This document shows positions 42,272 through 50,463 of a DNA stretch of 64,000 nt, piece after piece. The notes beneath the pieces were generated by a model, which was not told the DNA's origin, searched no databases, and saw only the letters and a list, made by a program, of their open reading frames with translations. The DNA comes from DASYTH01 sp035942955 (GTDB lineage Bacteria > Actinomycetota > Actinomycetes > Mycobacteriales > Pseudonocardiaceae). Numbering within the stretch: the stretch's first letter is position 1; each line of letters begins with the position of its first letter. The stretch spans positions 1 through 64,000 of the forward strand of contig NZ_DASZCQ010000336.1 in NCBI RefSeq assembly GCF_035942955.1, written 5' to 3'. The translations under genes and the position numbers were made by a program.

Positions 42272-43596
42272 CAGCGCCCGAGCTCCAGCGCCTGGTTGAT
42301 CCTGGTGTCCAGTTCGGACAGGCCAGCGCGCAGGTCCGGCGCCTTGCCGGACTGGTAGGCGTCGACGAACTCCTCGGCCAGCTCGATGTACTTGGGCCCG
42401 GACGCGTTCGGCGGGGTGGTGGCCGTCGCCGGGTGCTTGAAGATGTCCAGGAAAACCTGGAAGTCCTTGTCCGCCTCCAGCGTGCTGGAGGCCAGCGCGT
42501 CCCGGGTGGTGGGCACGTTCTTGATCAGGTTCGACAGCTTCACGATGGCCTCGGTGTCCGTCGTCAGGTAGCGGATCAGCGCCCAGGCGGCCTCGGGGTT
42601 CTTGGAGTTGTTGGAGATGCCGATGACGTTGCCGGTGACGTAGCCGGCGCCGTACCGGTCCTGCTTGCCGTCCGGGACGGGGAACGGGGCGGTGCCGAAC
42701 TCGACGTCCGGAGCCTGGTCGCGGAGGAACGCGATGCGGAACTCGCCGTCCACCATCATGGCGATCTTGCCCTTGTGGAAGGCGTTGTCGGCGCTGAACT
42801 CGTCGCCGAAGCCGGCGGTGAAGGTCTGCAGCGCGTCGAAGCCGTACCAGTCGACGAGCTCCTTGTTCCACCGCAGCATCGCCGGCCAGTCGGGGTCGGC
42901 GCCGATGGCCGACTTCTCGTCGCCGGTCAGCCACTGCAGGTCCCAGGACGGGCCGACGTGGGACGGGTCGTACTCGTAGGCGTTGACCAGCGGGACGAAC
43001 CCGGCCACCTCGATCGAGCCGTCGGCCGCCCGCTTGGTGATCTTCTTGGCCATCTCGGCCAGCTCGCTCGTCGTCCTTGGCGGCTGCGTGTACCCGGCCT
43101 CGGCGAGCAGCTTCTTGTTGTAGTACAGGCCATAGGTGTCGGCCAGGAACGGCATGGCGCAGCGCTTGCCCTGGTACTCGGTGTAGGAGCGGACCGTCTC
43201 CGGCAGCTGGCCGAGGTCCACCTTGTCGCGCTCCACATAGGACTTCAGGTCGCGCCAGGCGCCGCTCGAGCAGAACTTGCCCACGATGTCGGTGGAGTAG
43301 GACAGGCCGACGTCCGGGCCCTGTCCCGACGAGATCGCCTGCAGCATCTTGGGATCGTCCTGACCGGCGACGACCCTGACGTCCACCTTGGGGTGCTTGG
43401 CCTTGAAGTCGGCGAGCACGTCCTCGATGGCCTTCGCCTCGCGTTCGGTGAAGAAGTGCCAGAACTCGATCGAGCCGGACGCCTCCTGGCCGGCCGGCGC
43501 CGCGCCGGCGTCGTTCTGGTTGCCGCCCGGTGTGCACGCGGCACCGGCCAGGACGACCGCGGCCAGCAGGGAAATCGTGCGACGGCAGGGGTTCAT
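42271..43596 (-). CDS. Sugar ABC transporter substrate-binding lipoprotein
   Basis: 441 residues from ATG 43596. Signal peptide and lipobox: RRTISLLAAVVLAGAAC. The mature part is a family-1 extracellular solute-binding protein: SIEFWHFFTEREAKAIEDVL, ADTYGLYYNKKLLAEAGY, GKIAMMVDGEFRIAFL. It captures an oligosaccharide outside and hands it to the two permeases. It is 29 nt after the ROK gene stop, so the repressor and importer are in one transcript. Linkage to a GlcNAc-type kinase and to the GH18 operator suggests chito-oligosaccharide or another beta-linked disaccharide as ligand; this is inference. Confidence 0.92.
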   Translation of the reverse strand: MNPCRRTISLLAAVVLAGAACTPGGNQNDAGAAPAGQEASGSIEFWHFFTEREAKAIEDVLADFKAKHPKVDVRVVAGQDDPKMLQAISSGQGPDVGLSYSTDIVGKFCSSGAWRDLKSYVERDKVDLGQLPETVRSYTEYQGKRCAMPFLADTYGLYYNKKLLAEAGYTQPPRTTSELAEMAKKITKRAADGSIEVAGFVPLVNAYEYDPSHVGPSWDLQWLTGDEKSAIGADPDWPAMLRWNKELVDWYGFDALQTFTAGFGDEFSADNAFHKGKIAMMVDGEFRIAFLRDQAPDVEFGTAPFPVPDGKQDRYGAGYVTGNVIGISNNSKNPEAAWALIRYLTTDTEAIVKLSNLIKNVPTTRDALASSTLEADKDFQVFLDIFKHPATATTPPNASGPKYIELAEEFVDAYQSGKAPDLRAGLSELDTRINQALELGR

Positions 43597-43625
43597 CGGC
43601 CCTCCCTGGGATGGGGAACGTGGGG

Positions 43626-44807
43626 TTAGCGGCGACCGAGCAGGGTGGCCCGGACCTTGGCCAGCGCCGAGTCCAGCGCGCCGAGCAGGACGGCGTCGTC
43701 GGCGACGCCCGTGGCGGCGACCGTGGTCTGCAGGACCGACAGTTGGCTCAACGCGACCGAGACGGCCTCGGCCAGCGGCGGCCCGGCGGCCTGGCCGATG
43801 TCGCCGCCGAGCACGACCAGCGGCGGGTCGAGCACCGCGATGACCGCGGTGATCCCGACCGCGATGCGGACGGCCAGCGCGTCGCGGAAGGCCCTGGCGT
43901 CGTCGGCGAGCTCGTCCGTGGAGTTGATCACCGCGGCGGCCTCGTAGCCGCTGTCCGCGGCGATCCCGTACTTCTCGGCGAGCTCGTGCACGGCCTGCCC
44001 GCTTGCCAGATCGTGGAAGTCGTGCACGACGGCCGGGCCGCCGTCGGACTGCGCCGGCAGCCCGACCGGCATGTACCCGATCTCGCCGGCCGCGCCGCGG
44101 CCGCCGCGCAGCAGCTTGCCGCCCAGCTCGATGCCGAGGCCGAGGCCCTCCTCTCCGAGCCACAGCAGGGCGAAGCTGTCCACGTCGGTGGCCACGCCGC
44201 GGTTGCGCTCGGCCACCGCGGCCAGGTCGGCGTCGTTGTCGACGCTCACCTCGGTGCGCAGCCGCGCGCGGATCTCGCCGATCAGCCCCGGCCGTGACCA
44301 GTCCGGCACGTCGATGAACCTGATCGTCTCGGTGCTCTCGTCGTACGAGCCGGGCACGCCGAGCTGGACGTGATCGAGCCGGCGCAGCGGGATGCGCGCC
44401 TGCCGGCACGCGGCCTGCACCGCCTCGGCGACCGCGGCCACCGGGTCCGCGGCGCGCTCGTCGACGCCGGTCTCGCGCCGGGCGCGGACCGTGCCGGTGA
44501 GGTCGCACACGGCCGTGGCCATGGAGAAGTCCCGCGCCCGCACGGACACGGCGGCCATGTAGGCGGCGTCCGGGTCGACCGCGTACACCTCGGCGTTGGG
44601 CCCCGGCCCGCCGCTGGTGCGCCCCACCACCTTGACCAGCCCCGCGTCCTGCAGCCGGCGCAGCACGTCGGAGGTGGTCGGCTTGGCAAGGCCGGTCAGC
44701 TCGCGGAGGTCGCCGCGGGTGAGCGGGCCGCGCTCGAGCAGGTGGCCGAGCGCCGCGGTCTCGTTGATGGCGCGAAGCAATCTGGACGAGCCTGCCACTT
44801 GATCCAC
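43626..44807 (-). CDS. ROK-family transcriptional repressor
   Basis: 393 residues from GTG 44807. N-terminal winged HTH: LLERGPLTRGDLRELTGLAK, then PTTSDVLRRLQDAGLVKVVG. The ROK sugar-binding domain follows (LGLGIELGGKLLRGGRGAAG, then EIGYMPVG). The zinc motif CxCGxxGCxE normally found after the EIGH region is missing: the equivalent segment reads GPAVVHDFHDLASGQAV, with no cysteines. The sugar site may therefore differ. First gene of the uptake operon. It should regulate itself through the palindrome at 44833 and the GH18-GH5 operon through 36039. Confidence 0.9.
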   Translation of the reverse strand: MDQVAGSSRLLRAINETAALGHLLERGPLTRGDLRELTGLAKPTTSDVLRRLQDAGLVKVVGRTSGGPGPNAEVYAVDPDAAYMAAVSVRARDFSMATAVCDLTGTVRARRETGVDERAADPVAAVAEAVQAACRQARIPLRRLDHVQLGVPGSYDESTETIRFIDVPDWSRPGLIGEIRARLRTEVSVDNDADLAAVAERNRGVATDVDSFALLWLGEEGLGLGIELGGKLLRGGRGAAGEIGYMPVGLPAQSDGGPAVVHDFHDLASGQAVHELAEKYGIAADSGYEAAAVINSTDELADDARAFRDALAVRIAVGITAVIAVLDPPLVVLGGDIGQAAGPPLAEAVSVALSQLSVLQTTVAATGVADDAVLLGALDSALAKVRATLLGRR

Positions 44808-44832
44808 GCTTGTTCCCCGTCCCTCGGGATTA

Positions 44833-44851
44833 GTTAGACAGACTTCCTAAC
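44833..44851. promoter_or_regulatory. ROK-type operator upstream of the repressor operon
   Basis: GTTAGA-CAGACTT-CCTAAC, 26 nt upstream of the ROK start. Compared with 36039-36057, 17 of 19 bases are identical. Further GTTAG/CTAAC-like copies (TTAGTTAG at 44830, TGTTAG at 44852) flank it, giving a cluster of half-sites. Confidence 0.75.
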
Positions 44852-45038
44852 TGTTAGCTCGGACGTTAGGCGCTGGACCGGGTGCAGTCAAGGCGCCCCA
44901 CCCCCGTCCGGTGACCTGGTATTACGGTCGGATCACGGGCGCACGGAACGGTCTCGCCGGATCACGGTCAGTGAGACCATTCGGCCGTTCGGTGGCGACC
45001 GGTGTAGCAGGTGTCGGGATCGGTGTCCGAACGCGATC

Positions 45039-45051
45039 GGAAAGCCCTTCC
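45039..45051. promoter_or_regulatory. LacI-type operator, distal site
   Basis: GGAAAGCCCTTCC, a near-palindrome, 70 nt upstream of the permease ATG. It shares the AAAGCCCTT core with the operator at 18504-18518 beside the LacI gene. Confidence 0.5.
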
Positions 45052-45080
45052 CTCAGGCTTCCCGACCACCTAGGGTGTCA

Positions 45081-45094
45081 GGAAAGCGCTTACC
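45081..45094. promoter_or_regulatory. LacI-type operator, proximal site
   Basis: GGAAAGCGCTTACC, palindromic apart from one base, 27 nt upstream of the ATG at 45121. Together with the site 42 bp away (four helical turns between starts), it could bind two LacI dimers cooperatively. The 313-bp stretch 44808-45120 also holds the ROK site and otherwise no gene. Confidence 0.6.
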
Positions 45095-45120
45095 AGGCAC
45101 GGCCGGGGAGGAGTGGGGTG

Positions 45121-46005
45121 ATGCCGGCATCGGAGGCGACGGTGGTCGACGACCGCGCCCCGACGCGGGAGCCCGCGGCGGCGCCGCCGTCGCGGCGGCC
45201 CCTCGGGATCGGGGGCCGGCTGCTGCGCTTCGCCGAGGCGGTGTGGCGCCCGCTGATCCTGCTCGGGGTGCTGTTCGTGGTGTGGTGGTTCGTCTCCGCG
45301 CGCGAGCTGCTGCTGCCGCAGTACCTGCTGCCCACCCCGGGCCAGGTCTGGGACAAGACCATCGAGGAATGGCCGGCGCTGCTGGAGAACACCTCGGTCA
45401 CGCTCTACGAGACGGTGATCGGGTTCGTGCTGGCCAGCGTGCTGGGCCTGGCCACCGCGATCCTGATCGTCTACTCCTCGACGATGGAGAAGACGCTGTA
45501 CCCGATCGTGCTGTTCGCCCAGGTGATCCCGAAGATCGCGATCGCGCCGCTGCTGATCGCCTGGTGGGGAACCGGGCTCGGCCCGAAGATCACACTGGCG
45601 GTGCTGATCGCGTTCTTCCCGGTCGTGATCTCCGGTGTCACCGGGTTGCGGTCGACCGACCCCGAGCTGCTCGACCTGTCCGCGACGATGGGGGCCGGCC
45701 GGTGGAAGACCTTCCGCAAGATCCGGTTCCCCAACGCGCTGCCGCACCTGATGGCCGGCGAGAAGGTCGCCGTGACGCTCGCCGTCGTCGGCGCGGTGGT
45801 CGGCGAGTTCGTCGGCGCCGACGCCGGCCTGGGCCGCGTCCTGCTGCAGGCCAACGGCAACCTCGACGGCGCGCTGCTGTTCGCCGACCTGATCCTGATG
45901 TCGCTCATCGGCATCGTGCTGTTCGTTCTCGTAGAGATAGCTGAGGCACTACTGATCCCCTGGCACGCCAGCCGGCGCTCCGGGACTCCCCTAACCACCT
46001 CATGA
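45121..46005 (+). CDS. ABC transporter permease, SsuC/TauC type
   Basis: 294 residues from ATG 45121 with GGGGAGGAG upstream. A soluble Pro/Arg-rich N-terminus of about 35 residues precedes six membrane helices beginning VWRPLILLGVLFVVWWF. The conserved cytoplasmic loop DLSATMGAGRWKTFRKIRFP, then NALPHLMAGEKVAV, matches permeases of the sulfonate/nitrate/taurine/thiamine-precursor class. First gene of a six-gene operon with a binding lipoprotein, an ATPase and three catabolic enzymes. Confidence 0.9.
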   Translation: MPASEATVVDDRAPTREPAAAPPSRRPLGIGGRLLRFAEAVWRPLILLGVLFVVWWFVSARELLLPQYLLPTPGQVWDKTIEEWPALLENTSVTLYETVIGFVLASVLGLATAILIVYSSTMEKTLYPIVLFAQVIPKIAIAPLLIAWWGTGLGPKITLAVLIAFFPVVISGVTGLRSTDPELLDLSATMGAGRWKTFRKIRFPNALPHLMAGEKVAVTLAVVGAVVGEFVGADAGLGRVLLQANGNLDGALLFADLILMSLIGIVLFVLVEIAEALLIPWHASRRSGTPLTTS

Positions 46006-46027
46006 TGCGCAAGGAGGCGCAGGCTCC

Positions 46028-47047
46028 ATGCGACGACTGCTCACCGCGAGCGCCGCGATCGCGTTGCTCGTTCTGGCCGGCTGTGGCGACAGCGGCTCCG
46101 ACGGCGGCAGCCCGGCTCCGGGCGGCCAGCCGGCCCTGAAGAAGGCGACGCTGACCCTGAACTGGGTGCCCTACGGCGAGCACGCGCCGTTCTACTACGG
46201 GCTGAAGAAGGGCTTCTACTCCGACGAGGGCATCGACCTGGAGATCAAGGCGGGCAGCGGCTCCGGCAAGACCATCCAGCAGGTGGCCCAGAACAACACC
46301 ACGTTCGGCTGGGCGGACACGCCGCCGCTGCTGTCCGGGGTCGGCACCGGCATGAAGGTCAAGAGCCTGGGGGTGTTCCTGCAGAAGGGCCCGGCGGCCA
46401 TCGAGTTCCTGTCCGACAAGAGCATCAGCAAGCCGCAGGACCTCAAGGGCAAGACCGTCGGCGGCACCCCGGGTGACGCCATGTACGCCACCTTCCCGGC
46501 CTGGTTGCAGGCCAACGGCATGACGGCGAGCGACGTCAAGGTGGTCGACGTCGACGCGGCCGGCAAGATCCCCGCGCTGTCCGAGGGTCGGGTGGACGCG
46601 ATCATGGGCTTCTTCCACGACCAGGGACCGACCATCGAGGCCAAGACCAAGAAGAAGGTCAACTACCTGCTCTTCGCCGACTCCGGCCTGAACATGCTCG
46701 GCACCGGCATCGTGGTCAACGAGTCGACCCTGTCCGGTGACAAGGACCTGGCGGCCAGGTTCGTGCGGGCCACCCAGAAGTCCTGGGCCGAGGCGGCCAA
46801 GGACGTGGCGGGCGCGGCCGACGCGATGGTCGAGCTGGCCGAGCAGGAGCCGGCGAAGGACGTTCTGGTCAAGCAGCTCGAGCTGGCCATCCCGCTGCTC
46901 GAGCTGGACAAGGGCGCGCCCGGCGTCAACACCGACCAGAAATGGAAGGAGACCATCGACCTGATGGTCAAGTACGCCAAGCTCAAGGACGCCGGTGAGC
47001 CCTCGAAGTACTGGGACGGCTCGCACGCTGCGTCGAACTCGAAGTGA
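46028..47047 (+). CDS. NMT1/THI5-like ABC substrate-binding lipoprotein
   Basis: 339 residues. Lipoprotein signal ALLVLAGC with cleavage before Cys. The mature protein has the NMT1 pattern: ATLTLNWVPYGEHAPFYYGL, then KKGFYSDEGIDLEIKAG, TTFGWADTPPLL, KTVGGTPGDAMYATFPAWLQ. Members bind small anions, sulfonates, hydroxymethylpyrimidine precursors or nucleobases. Which of these enters here is not evident. Located between the permease and ATPase genes, in the usual arrangement. Confidence 0.9.
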   Translation: MRRLLTASAAIALLVLAGCGDSGSDGGSPAPGGQPALKKATLTLNWVPYGEHAPFYYGLKKGFYSDEGIDLEIKAGSGSGKTIQQVAQNNTTFGWADTPPLLSGVGTGMKVKSLGVFLQKGPAAIEFLSDKSISKPQDLKGKTVGGTPGDAMYATFPAWLQANGMTASDVKVVDVDAAGKIPALSEGRVDAIMGFFHDQGPTIEAKTKKKVNYLLFADSGLNMLGTGIVVNESTLSGDKDLAARFVRATQKSWAEAAKDVAGAADAMVELAEQEPAKDVLVKQLELAIPLLELDKGAPGVNTDQKWKETIDLMVKYAKLKDAGEPSKYWDGSHAASNSK

Positions 47048-47129
47048 ACCTCGAGGAAGATGTCACATTCCTGCGCTAGAAGGAAAGTAATGCCACATTG
47101 CTTCCCATCCGGAGGGGCGGGCTGATCCG

Positions 47130-48020
47130 ATGGTCGCCGAACCCGTTCCGCATTCCGGTCCGTGCGTGGAGATCGAGGACCTCACGGTCTCCTTCGTCTC
47201 CAAGCGATCCTCGACGACCGCGCTGACCGGGATCGGGATGCGGGTGGAGCCGGGGGAGTTCGTCACGATCCTCGGCCCGTCCGGGTGCGGGAAGTCCACC
47301 CTGCTCAAGGTGATCGCCGGGTTGGTCCGGCCCACCACCGGGACGGTCAGCCTGCTCGGCCACCGGGTGCTCAAGCCGCAGCGGGAGATCGGGTTCGTGT
47401 TCCAGCGGGCGGCGCTGCTGGAGTGGCGCGGCGTGCGGAAGAACATCCTGCTGCAGGCGGAGATGCGCGGCATGAACCGGGCCGAGGCCGGGCGCCGGGC
47501 CGACGAGCTCATCGAGCTGACCGGCCTTTCCGGATTCGAGCGGGCGCTGCCGCACGAGCTGTCCGGCGGCATGCAGCAACGGGTGGCGCTGTGCCGGGCG
47601 CTGCTGCACTCGCCACCCGTGCTGCTGATGGACGAACCGTTCGGCGCGCTCGACGCGCTCACCCGGGAGCAGCTCAACACCGAGCTGAACCGGATCTGGC
47701 GGGAGACCGGCACAACCATCCTGCTCGTCACCCATTCCATCGCCGAGGCGGTGTTCCTCGGCACCCGGGTGGAGTTGATGAGCCCGCGGCCAGGGCGGCT
47801 GGTGCGCACCTTTGAGGTGGACCTGCCGTCGGAGCGCAACTACGCGGAGGTCATGACCGACCGCCGCTTCGGCGCGCTCACCACGCAGATCCGCGAGCTG
47901 CTCGGCTCGGCGGCAGGCAGTGAGCGGAGCTTGCGGAGCGAACCGTCAAACGCTGCCCCGCCCGCCGAGGAACGAGGCGGCGGGGTGGCCGTCGCCGAGC
48001 CCGCGAGGCGACGGAACTAA
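47130..48020 (+). CDS. ABC transporter ATPase, SsuB/TauB type, with repeat-derived C-terminal tail
   Basis: 296 residues from ATG 47130, with GGAGGGG upstream. Walker A GPSGCGKST, Q-loop FVFQRAALLEWRGV, signature LSGGMQQRVALCRAL, Walker B VLLMDEPFGALDALT, H-loop LLVTHSIAEA. The catalytic domain ends near residue 260 (TTQIRELLGS). The last ~35 residues (GSERSLRSEPSNAAPP and onward) are encoded by a dispersed repeat also found at 38951-39042, so the tail is probably a secondary addition. Third gene of the operon. Confidence 0.9.
   Translation: MVAEPVPHSGPCVEIEDLTVSFVSKRSSTTALTGIGMRVEPGEFVTILGPSGCGKSTLLKVIAGLVRPTTGTVSLLGHRVLKPQREIGFVFQRAALLEWRGVRKNILLQAEMRGMNRAEAGRRADELIELTGLSGFERALPHELSGGMQQRVALCRALLHSPPVLLMDEPFGALDALTREQLNTELNRIWRETGTTILLVTHSIAEAVFLGTRVELMSPRPGRLVRTFEVDLPSERNYAEVMTDRRFGALTTQIRELLGSAAGSERSLRSEPSNAAPPAEERGGGVAVAEPARRRN
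47918..48011. repeat. Dispersed ~92-bp repeat, copy within a coding region
   Basis: Inverted relative of 38951-39042 (about 80% identity). Its start AGTGAGCGGAGCTTGCGGAG matches the complement of the other copy's end. It encodes the C-terminal tail of the ABC ATPase and ends 9 nt before the stop codon. The downstream dehydrogenase gene starts 22 nt later. Confidence 0.75.
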
Positions 48021-48032
48021 GGGGAACTTTCG

Positions 48033-49178
48033 ATGAAACGACGGCCGATTGGCATCGTGCTCAACGGCGTGACCGGCCGGATGGGCTACCGCCAGCACCT
48101 GGTCCGGTCGCTGCTGGCCATCCGGGCGGACGGCGGGCTGCGCCTGGCCGACGGCAGCCGGCTGTGGCCGGAGCCGGTGCTGGTCGGGCGCAACGAGGCC
48201 AAGCTCACCGAGATCGCCGAGCGGCACGGGCTGACCGACTGGACAACCGACCTGCACTCCGCGCTCGCCCGGGAGGACGTGGAGATCTACTTCGACGCGC
48301 AGACCACGCAGCGGCGGGAGAAGGCGATCGCGGCGGCCATCGAGGCCGGCAAGCACATCTACACCGAGAAGCCGCTGGCCGTCGACCTGGCCGGCGCGCT
48401 CGAGCTCACCCGGCTGGCCGCCGAGTCCGGTGTGAAGACCGGGGTGGTGGCCGACAAGCTGTTCCTACCCGGCCTGCGCAAGCTCAAGCGGCTGGTCGAC
48501 GCCGGGTTCTTCGGCCGGATCCTGTCCATCCGCGGCGAGTTCGGCTACTGGGTGTTCGAGGGCGACTGGCAGCCCGGCCAGCGGCCGTCCTGGAACTACC
48601 GGGCCGAGGACGGCGGCGGGATCGTGGTCGACATGCTGCCGCACTGGCAGTACCTGCTGGAGAACCTGTTCGGCCCGGTGCGCACCGTGCAGTGCGTCGT
48701 GGCCACGCATATCGACCGGCGGTGGGACGAGAACTCCGAGCCGTACCAGGCGACCGCGGACGACGCCGCGTACGCGATCTTCGAGCTGGCCGGCGGGGTG
48801 ATCGCTCAGATCAACTCGTCCTGGACGGTGCGGGTGTTCCGGGACGAGCTGGTCGAGTTCCAAGTGGACGGTACGGAGGGGTCGGCGGTGGCCGGGCTGC
48901 GCCGCTGCCGTATCCAGCACCGGACGGCGACCCCGCGCTCGGTGTGGGATCCCGACCTGCCGAGCGCGGGGGATCCGCGCGGGGAGTGGTCGGAGGTGCC
49001 GGACAACCAGGAGTTCGACAACGGCTTCCGGGCCCAGTGGGAGATGTTCCTGCGGCACGTGGTGGACGGCGAACCGTTCCACCTGGACTTCGCGGCCGGC
49101 GCCCGCGGGGTGCAGCTGGCCGAGCTGGGCCTGCGGTCGGCCCGCGAAGGCCGCCGACTTGACGTGCCGGAGCTGTGA
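48033..49178 (+). CDS. Gfo/Idh/MocA-family oxidoreductase
   Basis: 381 residues; ATG 48033 with GGGGAAC upstream. The N-terminal Rossmann domain begins PIGIVLNGVTGRMGYRQHLV, a modified glycine-rich loop. The family motif GKHIYTEKPLAVDL supplies the EKP lysine, and GGGIVVDMLPHWQYLLENLF the catalytic D-x-x-x-H region. It oxidises or reduces a sugar-like substrate with NAD(P). Position in the operon, before a DUF993 protein and a TIM-barrel isomerase, suggests it takes the first step after uptake. Confidence 0.87.
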   Translation: MKRRPIGIVLNGVTGRMGYRQHLVRSLLAIRADGGLRLADGSRLWPEPVLVGRNEAKLTEIAERHGLTDWTTDLHSALAREDVEIYFDAQTTQRREKAIAAAIEAGKHIYTEKPLAVDLAGALELTRLAAESGVKTGVVADKLFLPGLRKLKRLVDAGFFGRILSIRGEFGYWVFEGDWQPGQRPSWNYRAEDGGGIVVDMLPHWQYLLENLFGPVRTVQCVVATHIDRRWDENSEPYQATADDAAYAIFELAGGVIAQINSSWTVRVFRDELVEFQVDGTEGSAVAGLRRCRIQHRTATPRSVWDPDLPSAGDPRGEWSEVPDNQEFDNGFRAQWEMFLRHVVDGEPFHLDFAAGARGVQLAELGLRSAREGRRLDVPEL

Positions 49179-49284
49179 CGGGGGTGGTTGGGGTGGATCG
49201 GTACCCAGCGCGGGCCTCCGGCATCCGACGGCGGGCCGGAGGTCCGCCCGAGGAGCCGGCCGGCTGGAACGGAGGCCGTTCGGT

Positions 49285-50463
49285 ATGAGTGGTTTTTCTG
49301 GCCCGCACCCTGAATCCAACACGGTGACGTTACCCGGGGGGCGGCGACACCGGCTGCGCGGCGGGACTTCGTTCGAGGTGCCCCCCGACCCGCCGCGCAG
49401 CCGGATCGCGTTCGCGGCGGCGCACGTGGTGGCCGACCCGGCCGCGGAGAACCTGCCGGGCGCGCCCGCGGTGCTGGACTGGGACGCCACCCTGGCGTTC
49501 CGCCGGCACCTGTGGCGGCTCGGGCTCGGCGTGGCCGAGGCGATGGACACCGCCCAGCGCGGCATGGGGCTGGACTACCCGGCGGTCCGCGAGCTGATCC
49601 GCCGCTCGGCCGAACAGGCGCGGGCGGTGCGCGGACGCATCGTCGCCGGGGTGGCCACCGACCAGCTCCCGCCGGGACCGGTGACGCTGGCCCAGGTCGC
49701 CGACGCCTACCGCGAGCAGCTCGAGGACGTGCAGGCCGCCGGCGCCACACCGGTGATCATGTGCAGCCGGCAGCTCGCGGCCGCGGCCACCGGACCGGAC
49801 GACTACCTCGCCGTGTACGCGGATCTGGTCGAGCGGGCGGACGGACCGGTGCTGCTGCACTGGCTCGGGCCGCAGTTCGACCCGGCGCTCGGCGGGTACT
49901 GGGGCTCGTCCGATGTGGACAGCCAGGCGCACACCGTGCTGACGCTGATCAAGGAGCACGCCGACCGGATCGACGGGATCAAGCTGTCGCTGCTCGACGC
50001 CGCGTTCGAGATCGCCCTGCGCCGCCGGCTGCCGGCCGGGGTGCGGATGTACACCGGCGACGACTTCCACTATCCGGAGCTGATCGCCGGCGACGAGCAC
50101 GGCTACTCCGACGCGCTGCTCGGCGTGTTCGCGGTGATCGCGCCGGCCGCCGCCGCCGCACTGTCCGCTTTGGACAGCGGAGACACGGACCGGTACCGGT
50201 CCATCATGGACGGCACCGTTCCGCTCGCCCGGCGCCTGTTCTGGCCGCCCACCCAGTACTACAAGACCGGCGTGGTGTTCCTGTCCTGGCTGGCCGGCCA
50301 CCAGGACCACTTCGTGATGGTGGGCGGGCTGCAGTCCGCGCGCTCGGCGGCGCACTGTGCGCGGCTGCTCGAGCTGGCCGACGCCGCCGGCCTGCTGCCG
50401 GACGCCGAGCTGGCCGCGGCCCGCGCCAGGGCCTACTTCACCGTGGCCGGTGTGCCGCAGTGA
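49285..50463 (+). CDS. DUF993 family protein, dihydrodipicolinate-synthase-like aldolase
   Basis: 392 residues from ATG 49285 (MSGFSGPHPES); GTG 49324 is a possible later start. The barrel resembles class I aldolases of the DapA superfamily, with the likely Schiff-base lysine in RIDGIKLSLLDAAFE and VIMCSRQLAAAA, GPVLLHWLGPQFDPALGGYW and GVRMYTGDDFHYPELI as family segments. Its reaction has not been established to my knowledge; retro-aldol cleavage of a sugar-acid intermediate is a reasonable inference. The gap 49179-49284 holds no gene. The stop overlaps the next start as GTGA. Confidence 0.82.
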   Translation: MSGFSGPHPESNTVTLPGGRRHRLRGGTSFEVPPDPPRSRIAFAAAHVVADPAAENLPGAPAVLDWDATLAFRRHLWRLGLGVAEAMDTAQRGMGLDYPAVRELIRRSAEQARAVRGRIVAGVATDQLPPGPVTLAQVADAYREQLEDVQAAGATPVIMCSRQLAAAATGPDDYLAVYADLVERADGPVLLHWLGPQFDPALGGYWGSSDVDSQAHTVLTLIKEHADRIDGIKLSLLDAAFEIALRRRLPAGVRMYTGDDFHYPELIAGDEHGYSDALLGVFAVIAPAAAAALSALDSGDTDRYRSIMDGTVPLARRLFWPPTQYYKTGVVFLSWLAGHQDHFVMVGGLQSARSAAHCARLLELADAAGLLPDAELAAARARAYFTVAGVPQ

